Both the position numbers and the translations under genes were made by a program. The notes under the pieces were generated by a model. It made no database searches. It was not told the origin of the DNA and saw nothing but the letters and a program-made list of their open reading frames with translations. A DNA stretch of 64,000 nucleotides from an uncultured Eggerthellaceae bacterium (lineage in GTDB: Bacteria > Actinomycetota > Coriobacteriia > Coriobacteriales > Eggerthellaceae), in assembly GCA_934670115.1 (NCBI GenBank), contig CAKUOV010000001.1:1-64000 (forward strand), read 5' to 3'. Below, one piece after another: positions 51,858-64,000 of this stretch (positions within the stretch are counted from its first letter, which is position 1; each line of letters begins with the position of its first letter).

Positions 51858-52631
51858 CTAACGCGACTCAACTTCGCGACAGTAGAGCGCATATCTGCCA
51901 TCGGATGGAAGATTATCGCAGGTCACCAGCACATAGGCATGGTCGATGGATCCAGGATTCGGGAAACCCTCGCTCGGATGCACCAAGCTGCGGTCTATCT
52001 GCGTTTGCAAGTAAGCGCGCTGATGGATATCGCTTTCCATATCGGGCTGCACCAAAAAATCGGTAGAGGGTACGTGCAGAAACGCGAAGGATTCCAAACG
52101 ATAATTGCGTTCGGGTGTAAACAGATACACGGTGCGATGATTATTAAACACCTGGTCATCGCCGAAATTCGCAAGTGTCGCAAACATGGCGCCATTATTC
52201 ATGTTGTGGCCGTAGAAGAAGCTGTTGCGGTCACTGAAATCTGCCGCGCAATTGCTATCCAGGAAAATAGCACCATAGGAAACTGCCCAATTCACTTCGC
52301 CCTGGAAGTCGGTCTTGAGATACTTTTCGTTGTTCTCTGCTTGGACAATGGGGTAATTTATCTCCGTGTCAGGCAAGTAAACCCATGCAACTGTTTCGGG
52401 ATTGACTTCGCGCAGGGCATCCCAATCGACTTGCGTATCAAGAACCTGATCATCGGAGACGTCTAAATTGGGCAATGCGTTTTGGGCAACGCTGTTGTAC
52501 ATGCGGCTTCCCTGAAAGTACCCCCAGCAAATCATGCCAACGGCAACAAGGCACACGCAAAAACAAATCACGAACAACGGCAAGAGAAATCGAGGGAGCG
52601 GCTTTCTTTGCGAATAGTTCCTGGTGCTCAA
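51858..52631 (-). CDS. Class B sortase
   Basis: The protein of 257 residues has an N-terminal transmembrane anchor (about 14-37) and a class B sortase domain with H142 (FFYGHNMNNG), C238 (LVTCDNLP) and R246 (SDGRYALY). Sortases cleave a C-terminal sorting signal and attach surface proteins to peptidoglycan. No substrate gene with a sorting signal is seen in the window, so it may be a housekeeping enzyme. The start is taken as TTG 52631 because AAAGGAG lies 5 nt upstream; the open frame continues 37 codons further upstream with no support. The stop is followed by hairpin repeat copy 4. Confidence 0.9.
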   Translation of the reverse strand: MSTRNYSQRKPLPRFLLPLFVICFCVCLVAVGMICWGYFQGSRMYNSVAQNALPNLDVSDDQVLDTQVDWDALREVNPETVAWVYLPDTEINYPIVQAENNEKYLKTDFQGEVNWAVSYGAIFLDSNCAADFSDRNSFFYGHNMNNGAMFATLANFGDDQVFNNHRTVYLFTPERNYRLESFAFLHVPSTDFLVQPDMESDIHQRAYLQTQIDRSLVHPSEGFPNPGSIDHAYVLVTCDNLPSDGRYALYCREVESR

Positions 52632-52820
52632 CGGTGCTCCTTTCCTACAGCAACGCATTGCTGTCATTTTACCAAGAAAGGCGCAGAAGCCGTTTGTGCG
52701 CAAAGGGAATACATCAGCAGCGCATCTCCATAGCTCGCCCAAGCCGCGTTCACGCGCACACCTTCACCGCTGCCTCATAGCGCGTTCAGGGTACTCCGCG
52801 GCACTCGCTTTGGTGCACAT
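52632..52820. other. Gap between rpoC and sortase
   Basis: Holds the sortase ribosome site (AAAGGAG near 52637-52643) and probably its promoter, which I cannot place. No gene is seen. Confidence 0.4.
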
Positions 52821-52854
52821 AAAACAGGGCGGCTGCCATTCCTGGCAACCGCCC
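52821..52854 (-). terminator. Intrinsic terminator of rpoBC
   Basis: On the minus strand GGGCGGTTGCCA pairs with TGGCAGCCGCCC and is followed by TGTTTT, about 100 bp after the rpoC stop codon. Confidence 0.85.
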
Positions 52855-52954
52855 CGCATAACATGCAATCGATTGAGCCATGCAGCTCAAATCACGCTCG
52901 CTATCTGGTATAACCCTCAAGCGAGCAACCAATCCGAAGCATCAAGCAGAAAGC

Positions 52955-57379
<4,425 letters not shown>

Positions 57380-57381
57380 GT

Positions 57382-60300
57382 TTACAGCTCCTCCCCTTCA
57401 CCGATAAGGTCGTTCACATCGTTGCCGATGTTCAAATCGCCCATAAGTTCATCCAATCCAGCAGCGATATCGTCAATCGCGCTTTCTTCTTCTTGCTCCG
57501 CCTTCTTTGCGTCAGCGGTCAGCGTATCCAGAATCTGCTGGTCATCGCCGTCTTCGTGGCGGCCCTGCGCCTCGAAGAGATCCTTGCCTTCGCCCTTGAG
57601 CTCAACGTTGAGGCACAGTGCCTGCATTTCCTTGATAAGAACCTTGAAGGACTCGGGCACTTCGGCGTCGGGCAGATTCTCGCCCTTGACAATGGCCTCG
57701 TAAGACTTCACGCGGCCGGCGGTGTCGTCGGACTTGATGGTCAAAATCTCCTGCAGTACGTTCGATGCGCCGTAAGCGTACAGCGCCCAAACTTCCATTT
57801 CGCCGAAGCGCTGGCCGCCGAATTGCGCCTTGCCGCCCAAAGGCTGCTGCGTAATCAAGCTGTAAGGGCCTGTCGAACGAGCGTGGATCTTATCGTCAAC
57901 CAAGTGGCCCAACTTCAAAATGTAGGTCTGGCCAACGGTAATGGGCTCGCGGAACTTCTCGCCCGTGCGGCCATCGAACAGCCAGGTCTTGCCCGTATGG
58001 GACAGCTGCGGCACAAATTCGTCACGCGCCTTGTCGCCGTACTTCGCATGGTTGATGTTGATCAAGTTGCGGTTTGCGGCCTCGATGCATGCAGAAATCT
58101 CCTGCTCGGTAGCACCGTCGAACACCGGCGTTGCCGTGTACATGGGGCCTTCCACCGGCTCGGTGGACTCGGGATCATCCGACCAACCCCACTTAGCAGC
58201 CCAGCCCAGGTGGTTCTCAAGCAGCTGGCCGACGTTCATACGAGAAGGAACGCCCAGCGGGTTCAGCATAACGTCAATCGGCGTGCCATCGGCCAAATAA
58301 GGCATGTCCTCAATCGGAAGGATGCGGGAAATAACACCCTTGTTACCGTGACGACCAGACAGTTTGTCGCCCTGCTGGATCTTACGCTTCTGAGCCACGA
58401 ACACGCGCACGAGCTCGTTTACGCCCGGTGCCAAATCGTCGCCCTTGCTGCGAGACTGACGGTAAATGCCAATAACGCGGCCGCCGGAACCGTGAGGCAC
58501 CTTCAACGAAGTGTCACGGACTTCGCGAGCCTTCTCACCGAAGATGGCGCGCAGCAGGCGCTCTTCAGCAGTGAGCTCGGTTTCACCCTTCGGGGTGACT
58601 TTGCCTACCAGAACATCGCCCGGGTGCACTTCGGCGCCAATGCGAATGATGCCATCGGCATCCAAGTTCACGGTCATATCGTCGCCCACATTGGGGATTT
58701 CACGGGTGATTTCCTCGGCGCCCAGCTTGGTGTCGCGTGCGTCAAGTTCGTACTCGTGGATATGGATAGACGTCAGCAAGTCCTCGGACACAACACGCTC
58801 GGACAAGATGATAGCGTCTTCGTAGTTGTAACCTTCCCACGGCATGTAAGCAATCATGAGGTTCTGACCCAGGGCCAGCTCAGCGCCATCGCAGCTGGGG
58901 CCATCCGCCAAAACGTCGCCCGCAGCAACAATGTCGCCCTTGCGAACGATGGGCTTGTGGTTGATGCAGCCGCTCTGGTTGGAGCGCTGGAACTTCGGAA
59001 TAACGTATTCGTCGTATTCGCCATCGTCGGTCAGAATGGTAATGGTCATGCCGTCAACGTAATCGACAACGCCGGGATTCTGGGCGACCAGGATTTCGCC
59101 CGAGTCAACGGCAATGCGATGCTCGATACCCGTACCAACCAGCGGTGCGGACGGGCGCAGCAGCGGCACAGCCTGACGCTGCATGTTGGAGCCCATCAGG
59201 GCGCGGTTTGCGTCGTCGTGCTCCAAGAAGGGAATCAGCGACGTTGCAACCGAAGTCATCTGACGAGGAGAAACGTCCATGTAGTCCACCTGGCTGGGGG
59301 AAACTTCGGCAGGGTCGCCGAACTCGCCAGAGGAATTCTTAGTACGGCACAAAACCTTGGCCGCAGGAACGAACGTGCCGTTTGCGTCCACGGAGCCGAA
59401 TTCGCGCGTCTCGGGGTCAAACTCAGCGTTTGCCTGCGCAATGGTGTGATTTTCTTCTTCGTCGGCGGTCAGATAGTCAACGTCATCGGTCACCTTACCG
59501 TCAACCACGCGGCGGTACGGCGTTTCAATGAAGCCGTACGGATTCACGCGAGCGTACGTTGCCAGCGAGCCGATCAGGCCGATGTTCGGGCCTTCAGGGG
59601 TCTCAATGGGGCACATACGGCCGTAGTGAGAAGTATGAACGTCTCGAACTTCGAAGCCTGCGCGCTCGCGCGACAGACCGCCCGGACCCAAGGCGGACAA
59701 ACGACGCTTGTGCGTAATGCCAGCAGCGGGGTTTGCCTGGTCCATGAACTGGGACAACTGCGAAGAGCCGAAGAATTCCTTGATGGAGGCCACCACCGGG
59801 CGGATGTTCACCAGGGACTGCGGCGTGATTTCGCTGGCTTCCTGAGTGTTCATGCGCTCGCGAGCATTGCGTTCCATGCGGGTCAGACCAATGCGGAACT
59901 GGTTTTGGATCAGCTCGCCCACGGTGCGAATGCGGCGGTTGCCAAAGTGGTCGATGTCATCGGTGGTAACGCCTTCTGCGCCCTCGTGCAGTGCCACAAT
60001 GTACTGCATGGACTTCACGATGTCCTCTTCGGTCAGCGTGGAGGCATCGAATTCAGGGTCAAAGCCCAGCTTCTTATTGATCTTGTAACGACCGACTTTT
60101 GCCAGGTCATAGCGCTGCGGGCTGAAGAACAGGCCTTCCAGTGTTGCGCGTGCGGAGTCAATGGTGGGCGGCTCGCCGGGACGATAGCGCTTGTACAGCT
60201 CGATAAGCGCTTCTTCCTTCGTGGTGGCGGGGTCGCGGTCGAGCGTGCGCAGCACCATTTCGTTGGCGCCCAGCAGCTCGATGATTTCGTCGCGCGTTTC

Positions 60301-60891
60301 AGCAACGCCCAGCGCGCGCAGCAACAGCGTTGCCGGCTGCTTACGCTTGCGGTCGATACGCACGGAAAGCACGTCGCGCTTGTCCGTTTCGAATTCCAAC
60401 CAAGCACCGCGGCTCGGAATAACTTTAGCGTTGTAGATAAGCTTGTCGGACGTCTTGTCACGCTCGGACGAGAAGTACACGCCCGGGCTACGCACCAACT
60501 GAGAAACAACAACACGCTCAGTGCCATTGATGATGAAGGTGCCGCGACGAGTCATCTGAGGGAAATCGCCCATAAAGACGTTCTGCTCTTTGACTTCGCC
60601 CGTTTCAAGGTTGATGAAGCGCACGTCCACGAACAAAGGAGCCTGATAGGAAACGTCCTTCTCCTTGCATTCGTCAACGCCGTGCTTCGGTTCGCCAAAG
60701 TGATGTGCGCCAAATTCAACGCGAAGAGTCTTAGCGTTGTTCTCGATGGGAGCCACGTCAGCAAAAGCCTGCTGAATGCCTTCCGTCTTGAACCACTCAA
60801 AGCTCTCCGTTTGGATTGCGATCAGATTCGGGACATCCATAACGTCGGGAATCTTCGCAAAGCTTCTGCGGGTTCTATAATTCCTGGTCAC
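57382..60891 (-). CDS. rpoB: DNA-directed RNA polymerase beta subunit
   Basis: The 1169-residue protein has the beta-subunit landmarks: [17 protein letters not shown], the rifampicin region ([37 protein letters not shown] in part), [12 protein letters not shown] and [10 protein letters not shown] with [15 protein letters not shown] near the end (here [18 protein letters not shown]). The Ser, His and Arg positions of the rifampicin pocket look wild type. The start is GTG 60891 with AAGGAAGGA upstream. A clear promoter lies about 80 bp upstream. Confidence 0.98.
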   Translation of the reverse strand: MTRNYRTRRSFAKIPDVMDVPNLIAIQTESFEWFKTEGIQQAFADVAPIENNAKTLRVEFGAHHFGEPKHGVDECKEKDVSYQAPLFVDVRFINLETGEVKEQNVFMGDFPQMTRRGTFIINGTERVVVSQLVRSPGVYFSSERDKTSDKLIYNAKVIPSRGAWLEFETDKRDVLSVRIDRKRKQPATLLLRALGVAETRDEIIELLGANEMVLRTLDRDPATTKEEALIELYKRYRPGEPPTIDSARATLEGLFFSPQRYDLAKVGRYKINKKLGFDPEFDASTLTEEDIVKSMQYIVALHEGAEGVTTDDIDHFGNRRIRTVGELIQNQFRIGLTRMERNARERMNTQEASEITPQSLVNIRPVVASIKEFFGSSQLSQFMDQANPAAGITHKRRLSALGPGGLSRERAGFEVRDVHTSHYGRMCPIETPEGPNIGLIGSLATYARVNPYGFIETPYRRVVDGKVTDDVDYLTADEEENHTIAQANAEFDPETREFGSVDANGTFVPAAKVLCRTKNSSGEFGDPAEVSPSQVDYMDVSPRQMTSVATSLIPFLEHDDANRALMGSNMQRQAVPLLRPSAPLVGTGIEHRIAVDSGEILVAQNPGVVDYVDGMTITILTDDGEYDEYVIPKFQRSNQSGCINHKPIVRKGDIVAAGDVLADGPSCDGAELALGQNLMIAYMPWEGYNYEDAIILSERVVSEDLLTSIHIHEYELDARDTKLGAEEITREIPNVGDDMTVNLDADGIIRIGAEVHPGDVLVGKVTPKGETELTAEERLLRAIFGEKAREVRDTSLKVPHGSGGRVIGIYRQSRSKGDDLAPGVNELVRVFVAQKRKIQQGDKLSGRHGNKGVISRILPIEDMPYLADGTPIDVMLNPLGVPSRMNVGQLLENHLGWAAKWGWSDDPESTEPVEGPMYTATPVFDGATEQEISACIEAANRNLININHAKYGDKARDEFVPQLSHTGKTWLFDGRTGEKFREPITVGQTYILKLGHLVDDKIHARSTGPYSLITQQPLGGKAQFGGQRFGEMEVWALYAYGASNVLQEILTIKSDDTAGRVKSYEAIVKGENLPDAEVPESFKVLIKEMQALCLNVELKGEGKDLFEAQGRHEDGDDQQILDTLTADAKKAEQEEESAIDDIAAGLDELMGDLNIGNDVNDLIGEGEEL

Positions 60892-60969
60892 AGTGCTTTT
60901 TCCTTCCTTGTTTCCGCGGGGTTCCCCACCCCTTGAAACATCGGGTTTGGTAAAAATACGCGATTGTTC

Positions 60970-60998
60970 ATAATACGCGCAATAAAATACCAGGTCAA
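60970..60998 (-). promoter_or_regulatory. rpoBC promoter
   Basis: On the minus strand TTGACC and TATTAT are separated by exactly 17 bp. The expected start is near 60963, giving a leader of about 70 nt. Confidence 0.8.
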
Positions 60999-61214
60999 GA
61001 AAAATTTTTACGAGTAGTGAAGTTTTTGTGGGTTTTCCGTGCGGAAGCGTAAGGCTGCGAGCACGGGAAACGACCGGATCGAACGCACTGCGGCAAGGCG
61101 GCTACCTCCATGAAGGGTCTGCTGTTGGGATGCGAAGGTCACCGCAATTACTACCGAGCCAACGATCAAAGGCAGCCAAGGTTCACGCCGTGCAGCCGTG
61201 CTCGATGGCGCGCG
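60999..61214. other. Gene-free stretch upstream of rpoB
   Basis: Contains an 11-bp inverted repeat GTTTTCCGTGC (61033-61043) with GCACGGGAAAC (61062-61072) not followed by a T-run. No gene is seen. rplL is not upstream of rpoB here. Confidence 0.5.
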
Positions 61215-61760
61215 TTAGTTGCTACCCCCATCACGCAGTGCGCGCAGCTTAGCCACAACATCGGCGCCCAGGCGACTCTCAATCGTGTTCTTTTCCGCTG
61301 TGCCCGGCTGCTCGTCCAAGTAGGCGTCTTCGTAGTGCATTTCCATTTCGCGCGAGAACCCGTTCGCGCTCATGCGGTCAATGCCGCCGCCAAACGTTGC
61401 GTCTTGAATGGAAGCGTCGCTGGTGACCACAATGCACTCCAGACCGCGCTCGCGATATTCATACGCCAGCTTTTCAATCACGTGATCTGCGGAAACGCCC
61501 CGCGGAGAAAACATAATACGCACGCCGCCAATGCGCTGCGGTGCACCCGTGGACATTTCGTTTTGCGCGCCATCGAAAACAATGGTGGCATCGGTGTAGC
61601 CGGCGTTTGCGTAGCTGCCCACATCTTTGATGAGCGTTTCGCGCGCGCGGTTGAATGCATCGTGCGTGTAATCGGGACCCGTTATATCACGATAACGGGA
61701 ACCCGACCGCAGTACGTTGTAGCCATCGACCAGGAGATATTTTTTACGTTGAATTGCCAT
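61215..61760 (-). CDS. NYN-domain ribonuclease, YacP/Rae1-like
   Basis: The 181-residue protein has the PIN-like NYN fold with acidic residues in YLLVDGYNVLRS, ATIVFDGAQNE and CIVVTSDASIQD. Bacillus Rae1/YacP is a ribosome-dependent mRNA endonuclease, and the family is thought to act in RNA processing. The length fits YacP. The ATG at 61760 starts MAIQRKKYLLVDGYN. Its upstream gap holds four AATAGGAG hairpins. Confidence 0.88.
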   Translation of the reverse strand: MAIQRKKYLLVDGYNVLRSGSRYRDITGPDYTHDAFNRARETLIKDVGSYANAGYTDATIVFDGAQNEMSTGAPQRIGGVRIMFSPRGVSADHVIEKLAYEYRERGLECIVVTSDASIQDATFGGGIDRMSANGFSREMEMHYEDAYLDEQPGTAEKNTIESRLGADVVAKLRALRDGGSN

Positions 61761-62001
61761 AGCACCCTATTGTACGCCTTTGCGTGCGGCAAGGCATACG
61801 CTTAAAGATAAAAGCCCAAGTCTTCTACAGATGCAAGGAGCAGCAACGACAAGGCGCAAATGGACAGAGGACTACCGGCGGCGCGAAACACGTGGGTAGC
61901 AGACGAGCAGTATGGGTACAGCTCAGCATTCCGCAGGCTGGAACCTCATTGCTAACAGCAGCATAAAAAAAACGGACGCCTCAAAAGGCCTTAATACGGC
62001 A
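61761..62001. other. Gene-free stretch upstream of the NYN gene
   Basis: No gene seen. The NYN promoter should lie here or among the hairpins to the right. Confidence 0.4.
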
Positions 62002-62042
62002 AAATAGGAGAAAATTGAAATAATTTCATTTTTCTCCTATTT
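62002..62042. repeat. AATAGGAG hairpin, copy 3
   Basis: AAATAGGAGAAAATTGAAAT (62002-62021) pairs with 62023-62042 with one mismatch. This copy has AGGAGA instead of AGGAGG. Confidence 0.82.
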
Positions 62043-62063
62043 CTCGCGCGATAGTTTAACTAC

Positions 62064-62107
62064 AAATAGGAGAAATTTAATTATTTTTTAATTTTCTCCT
62101 ATTTTTT
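62064..62107. repeat. AATAGGAG hairpin, copy 4
   Basis: AAATAGGAGAAATTTAA (62064-62080) pairs with TTAATTTTCTCCTATTT with one mismatch; T-run to 62107. Confidence 0.82.
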
Positions 62108-62176
62108 AAGGGCATTTTAGGCAAATCAACCGCTTTGGGTCCAATTTACGCTCCTCGCATCGCTAAATGCTTTCAA

Positions 62177-62218
62177 AAAGTAGGAGGAAATAAACTTTTT
62201 TATGATTTCCTCCTATTT
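62177..62218. repeat. AATAGGAGG hairpin, copy 5
   Basis: AAAGTAGGAGGAAAT (62177-62191) pairs with ATTTCCTCCTATTT (62205-62218) with one bulge. Confidence 0.78.
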
Positions 62219-62239
62219 CTCTTCTACTGCGATATAGAA

Positions 62240-62280
62240 AAATAGGAGGAATTTCAATTTTTTTGAAATTCCTCCTATTT
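62240..62280. repeat. AATAGGAGG hairpin, copy 6
   Basis: A perfect 18-bp stem AAATAGGAGGAATTTCAA with TTGAAATTCCTCCTATTT, flanked by A-run and T-run, so it can terminate on either strand. It lies 54 bp after the stop of the small gene at 62335. Confidence 0.87.
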
Positions 62281-62334
62281 TTGTCAAAACAAGCGTAAGA
62301 AACAGGCATTACGCACGTGCCTACGCGCAGCCGC

Positions 62335-62580
62335 CTATACAAAGAATGTCGGGTTATCCCCAAACTTCATATGCGAGCTTCCATCGGAGCCAAAGACCAT
62401 ATCGCCCGTCTTGTAATACAGGTTTCCTTTAGTGTCGGTAGCCATATTGTTGCCAATGCCGAAATACGTCTCGCCATTGGCAAACGTCATATTTCCCGAC
62501 TTCATAGCAACCTGCATTTGCCCATCGGAATCCACGAACGTACCGAAACCGTCTTCGTTTTTCTTTCCAAACAATCCCAT
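62335..62580 (-). CDS. Small protein of unknown function
   Basis: The 81-residue protein starts MGLFGKKNEDGFGTFV. AAAGGGGAG lies 7 nt before the ATG, which supports it as real. It has no signal or membrane segment. Three short similar segments (FVDSDGQMQVAMKSG, FANGETYFGIGNN, VFGSDGSSHMKFGDN) suggest a small repeated beta-strand fold that I do not recognise. It lies between the RlmB-type gene and the hairpin cluster. Confidence 0.75.
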   Translation of the reverse strand: MGLFGKKNEDGFGTFVDSDGQMQVAMKSGNMTFANGETYFGIGNNMATDTKGNLYYKTGDMVFGSDGSSHMKFGDNPTFFV

Positions 62581-62743
62581 AGTCGCACTCCCCTTTCATG
62601 CATTATCGCTACAATACCAGCAAGGAAACACCACATCAGCGCAGCAGCAAGGCATCTAAGTCGCTACAGTGGTAAGAAACCCCACATCAGCACGGCAGCA
62701 GCGAATCACTCAGGCCACCGCTGCAGCAAAGCCGTCAGAACCA

Positions 62744-63490
62744 CTAACGATTCTGACGCAGCCACTCATATGCGCAGGCGGTAAACGCCTGAGCAACATT
62801 CAGAGAACCAACCTTGCCTTCCATGGGCAGCGCAACGGCAAAGTCGCAGTTATCAAGCACCAGACGCGAAACGCCTTCATTTTCATTGCCCATAACCAGC
62901 GCAATCTTACCCTTCAAGTTGGAATCCCAAATGGTGCCATCGGTCTGCTCGCTTGCCGCGGCAATCCAAAAACCTTCCTTCTTCAGGCGCTCAATGGAGT
63001 CGTTCAAGTTAGCGACGCGCGCCACAGGCACGTGCGAAACGGCACCCGCCGAGCTCTTGTACGTGGCAGCAGTCACGGATGCCCCGCGCTTCGACGGAAT
63101 GATCACGCCACTTGCGCCCACAGCATCGGCGCTGCGGATGATCGCGCCCAGGTTGCCCGCATCGGTGATGTGATCCAGGATAACCACCAGCGCACGACCA
63201 TCATGCTCTTCGGCGTATGCCTGCGCCGAGTTCACAATGTCGCGCGTGCCAACGTACTCAAACGGCTTTGTTGCTCCCATAACGCCCTGATGAGAGCCGC
63301 GTTCCGACATGTCGTCCAGCTTTTTCTTGGGCACCTTGCGCACTTCAATATCGCGCTGGCGGCACTTGCGCTCAATGTCGCTGATAAGCGAATCGCGCTT
63401 CACATTGTCCGCCATAAGAACGTAGCGCATGGGCACGTCGGTACGAAGCGCCTCAACCAGCGCACGGCGTCCTTCAATAAAATCAGTCAT
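62744..63490 (-). CDS. rlmB: TrmH/SpoU-family rRNA 2'-O-methyltransferase (RlmB-like)
   Basis: The 248-residue protein has an N-terminal L30e-like substrate domain and the SPOUT knot with VILDHITDAGNLGAIIRSAD, VMGNENEGVS and ALPMEGKVGSLNVAQA, the three TrmH motifs. RlmB methylates G2251 of 23S rRNA; a tRNA or other rRNA site cannot be excluded. The ATG at 63490 gives the typical MTDFIEGRRALVEAL start with GAGAAG upstream; the open frame runs 17 codons further, unlikely to be translated. Confidence 0.9.
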   Translation of the reverse strand: MTDFIEGRRALVEALRTDVPMRYVLMADNVKRDSLISDIERKCRQRDIEVRKVPKKKLDDMSERGSHQGVMGATKPFEYVGTRDIVNSAQAYAEEHDGRALVVILDHITDAGNLGAIIRSADAVGASGVIIPSKRGASVTAATYKSSAGAVSHVPVARVANLNDSIERLKKEGFWIAAASEQTDGTIWDSNLKGKIALVMGNENEGVSRLVLDNCDFAVALPMEGKVGSLNVAQAFTACAYEWLRQNR

Positions 63491-63678
63491 AGTGCTTCTT
63501 CTCTTTCGTTGTGGGTCATCAACGCGACTCGTTTGCGCCACTCTCTACCGGAAACAGCAAAATCCCCGTTCAGCGTTATGTATTCAGGCAGAAAACAACG
63601 ACACATCAAACTATCGCGAAAAGGTTGCAAACAATACATTCCAGCGGCATTGTACCTTATACGGCCGCGCGAACAGGG

Positions 63679-64000
63679 CTAAAGCGCCAAATTGGGGCGC
63701 GCCCCCACACGAGGCTCATGAAATCGCGCCGCCTGACGGTCCAGAAGCAACGCAACAGCGGATCCAAAGCCCGCCCGTTTAGCCGCATCGAGCGCTTGAG
63801 CGTAATCGTCGCGTACGAAAAACTGCGCCGTCTGGTCAATCGAAAGCAATGCATCCAGCTCATCCAACGCATTCGCCTGGGCAAGAACCGTCAAAACATG
63901 GGGAAGCTGCGCCGCAACAGCAAGCTGCCCGCGCTCTTTGCACTGCCCCACCGCAAAGCAAGCCACGCAAGGAAGTGTCTGCAGCACGTCCCAGCAATCG
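63679..64000 (-). CDS. C-terminal end of an unidentified protein (cut by window edge)
   Basis: The minus-strand frame is open to the window edge and encodes about 106 residues ending in FHEPRVGARPNLAL. It is rich in Ala, Leu and Asp with helical pattern (LPHVLTVLAQANALDELDALL) and has four Cys near the edge (DCWDVLQTLPCVACFAVGQC). I do not recognise a family. It could be the last helical repeats of a larger protein. Confidence 0.55.
   Translation of the reverse strand, partial: DCWDVLQTLPCVACFAVGQCKERGQLAVAAQLPHVLTVLAQANALDELDALLSIDQTAQFFVRDDYAQALDAAKRAGFGSAVALLLDRQAARFHEPRVGARPNLAL

Noticed and set aside
61990..62290. CRISPR-like array
   Set aside because: Repeats are themselves palindromic hairpins with diverged inner arms and irregular spacing (about 20-70 bp), and no cas genes are nearby.

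Overview
The window looks like chromosome from an anaerobic, gut-type actinobacterium of the class Coriobacteriia, most likely family Eggerthellaceae. This is inferred from gene content: the actinobacterial fha-pstP-rodA-pbpA-pknB cell-wall/signalling cluster, a membrane-anchored LuxR regulator beside a molybdopterin oxidoreductase, corrinoid-type methyltransferase relatives, and cell-wall-binding-repeat-2 surface proteins. Genes are dense and on both strands. Most intergenic gaps are short, and nearly every long gap holds palindromic repeats.

Layout. 1-6.9 kb: FHA proteins, PP2C phosphatase, a natural RodA-PBP2 fusion and a PASTA kinase in one operon; then an NSS-family transporter (6.9-8.3) and a large MacB-type ABC protein (8.7-12.0). 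12.1-13.7: YgjP-like protease and RsmI on the minus strand. 14.5-16.7: EttA and a PAP2 phosphatase. 17.3-19.9: lysS (with an appended tRNA-binding domain) and greA. 20.2: tRNA-Pro. 20.5-22.8: a URO-D-type methyltransferase and a family 2 glycosyltransferase. 23-31.5: a surface block with a subtilase carrying CWB2 repeats, a YfhO-like membrane protein and a CWB2 glucosaminidase. 31.8-33.4: a small NrdD-tail-like protein and a flippase-like membrane protein. 33.9-41.8: a catabolic island with an MFS transporter, a membrane LuxR regulator, two-subunit transhydroxylase-like molybdoenzyme genes and a VOC protein. 42.0-44.1: a ZTP riboswitch controlling purO-type IMP cyclohydrolase plus stand-alone AICAR formyltransferase. 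44.6-48.2: a glutaredoxin-like protein and a GntR/ABC operon. 48.3-51.4: purM-purN-xdhC. 51.9-52.6: class B sortase. 53-60.9: rpoB-rpoC. 61.2-64: NYN nuclease, a small unknown protein, an RlmB-type methyltransferase and the end of an unidentified gene.

The most unusual content is outside the genes. Four copies of a 31-bp hairpin with an invariant CCCCACC loop lie in the same orientation after genes, three of them within 2-9 nt of a stop codon. Six hairpins share AATAGGAGG/CCTCCTATT arms. Three 220-240-bp elements have 50-60-bp terminal inverted repeats and no coding capacity. Three tandem structured elements with covarying helices sit between purM and purN. None contains a transposase, so they look like non-autonomous or RNA-level elements. 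The best functional candidate system is the molybdoenzyme island at 33.9-41.8 kb, which resembles pyrogallol-phloroglucinol transhydroxylase and the gut catechol dehydroxylase loci.
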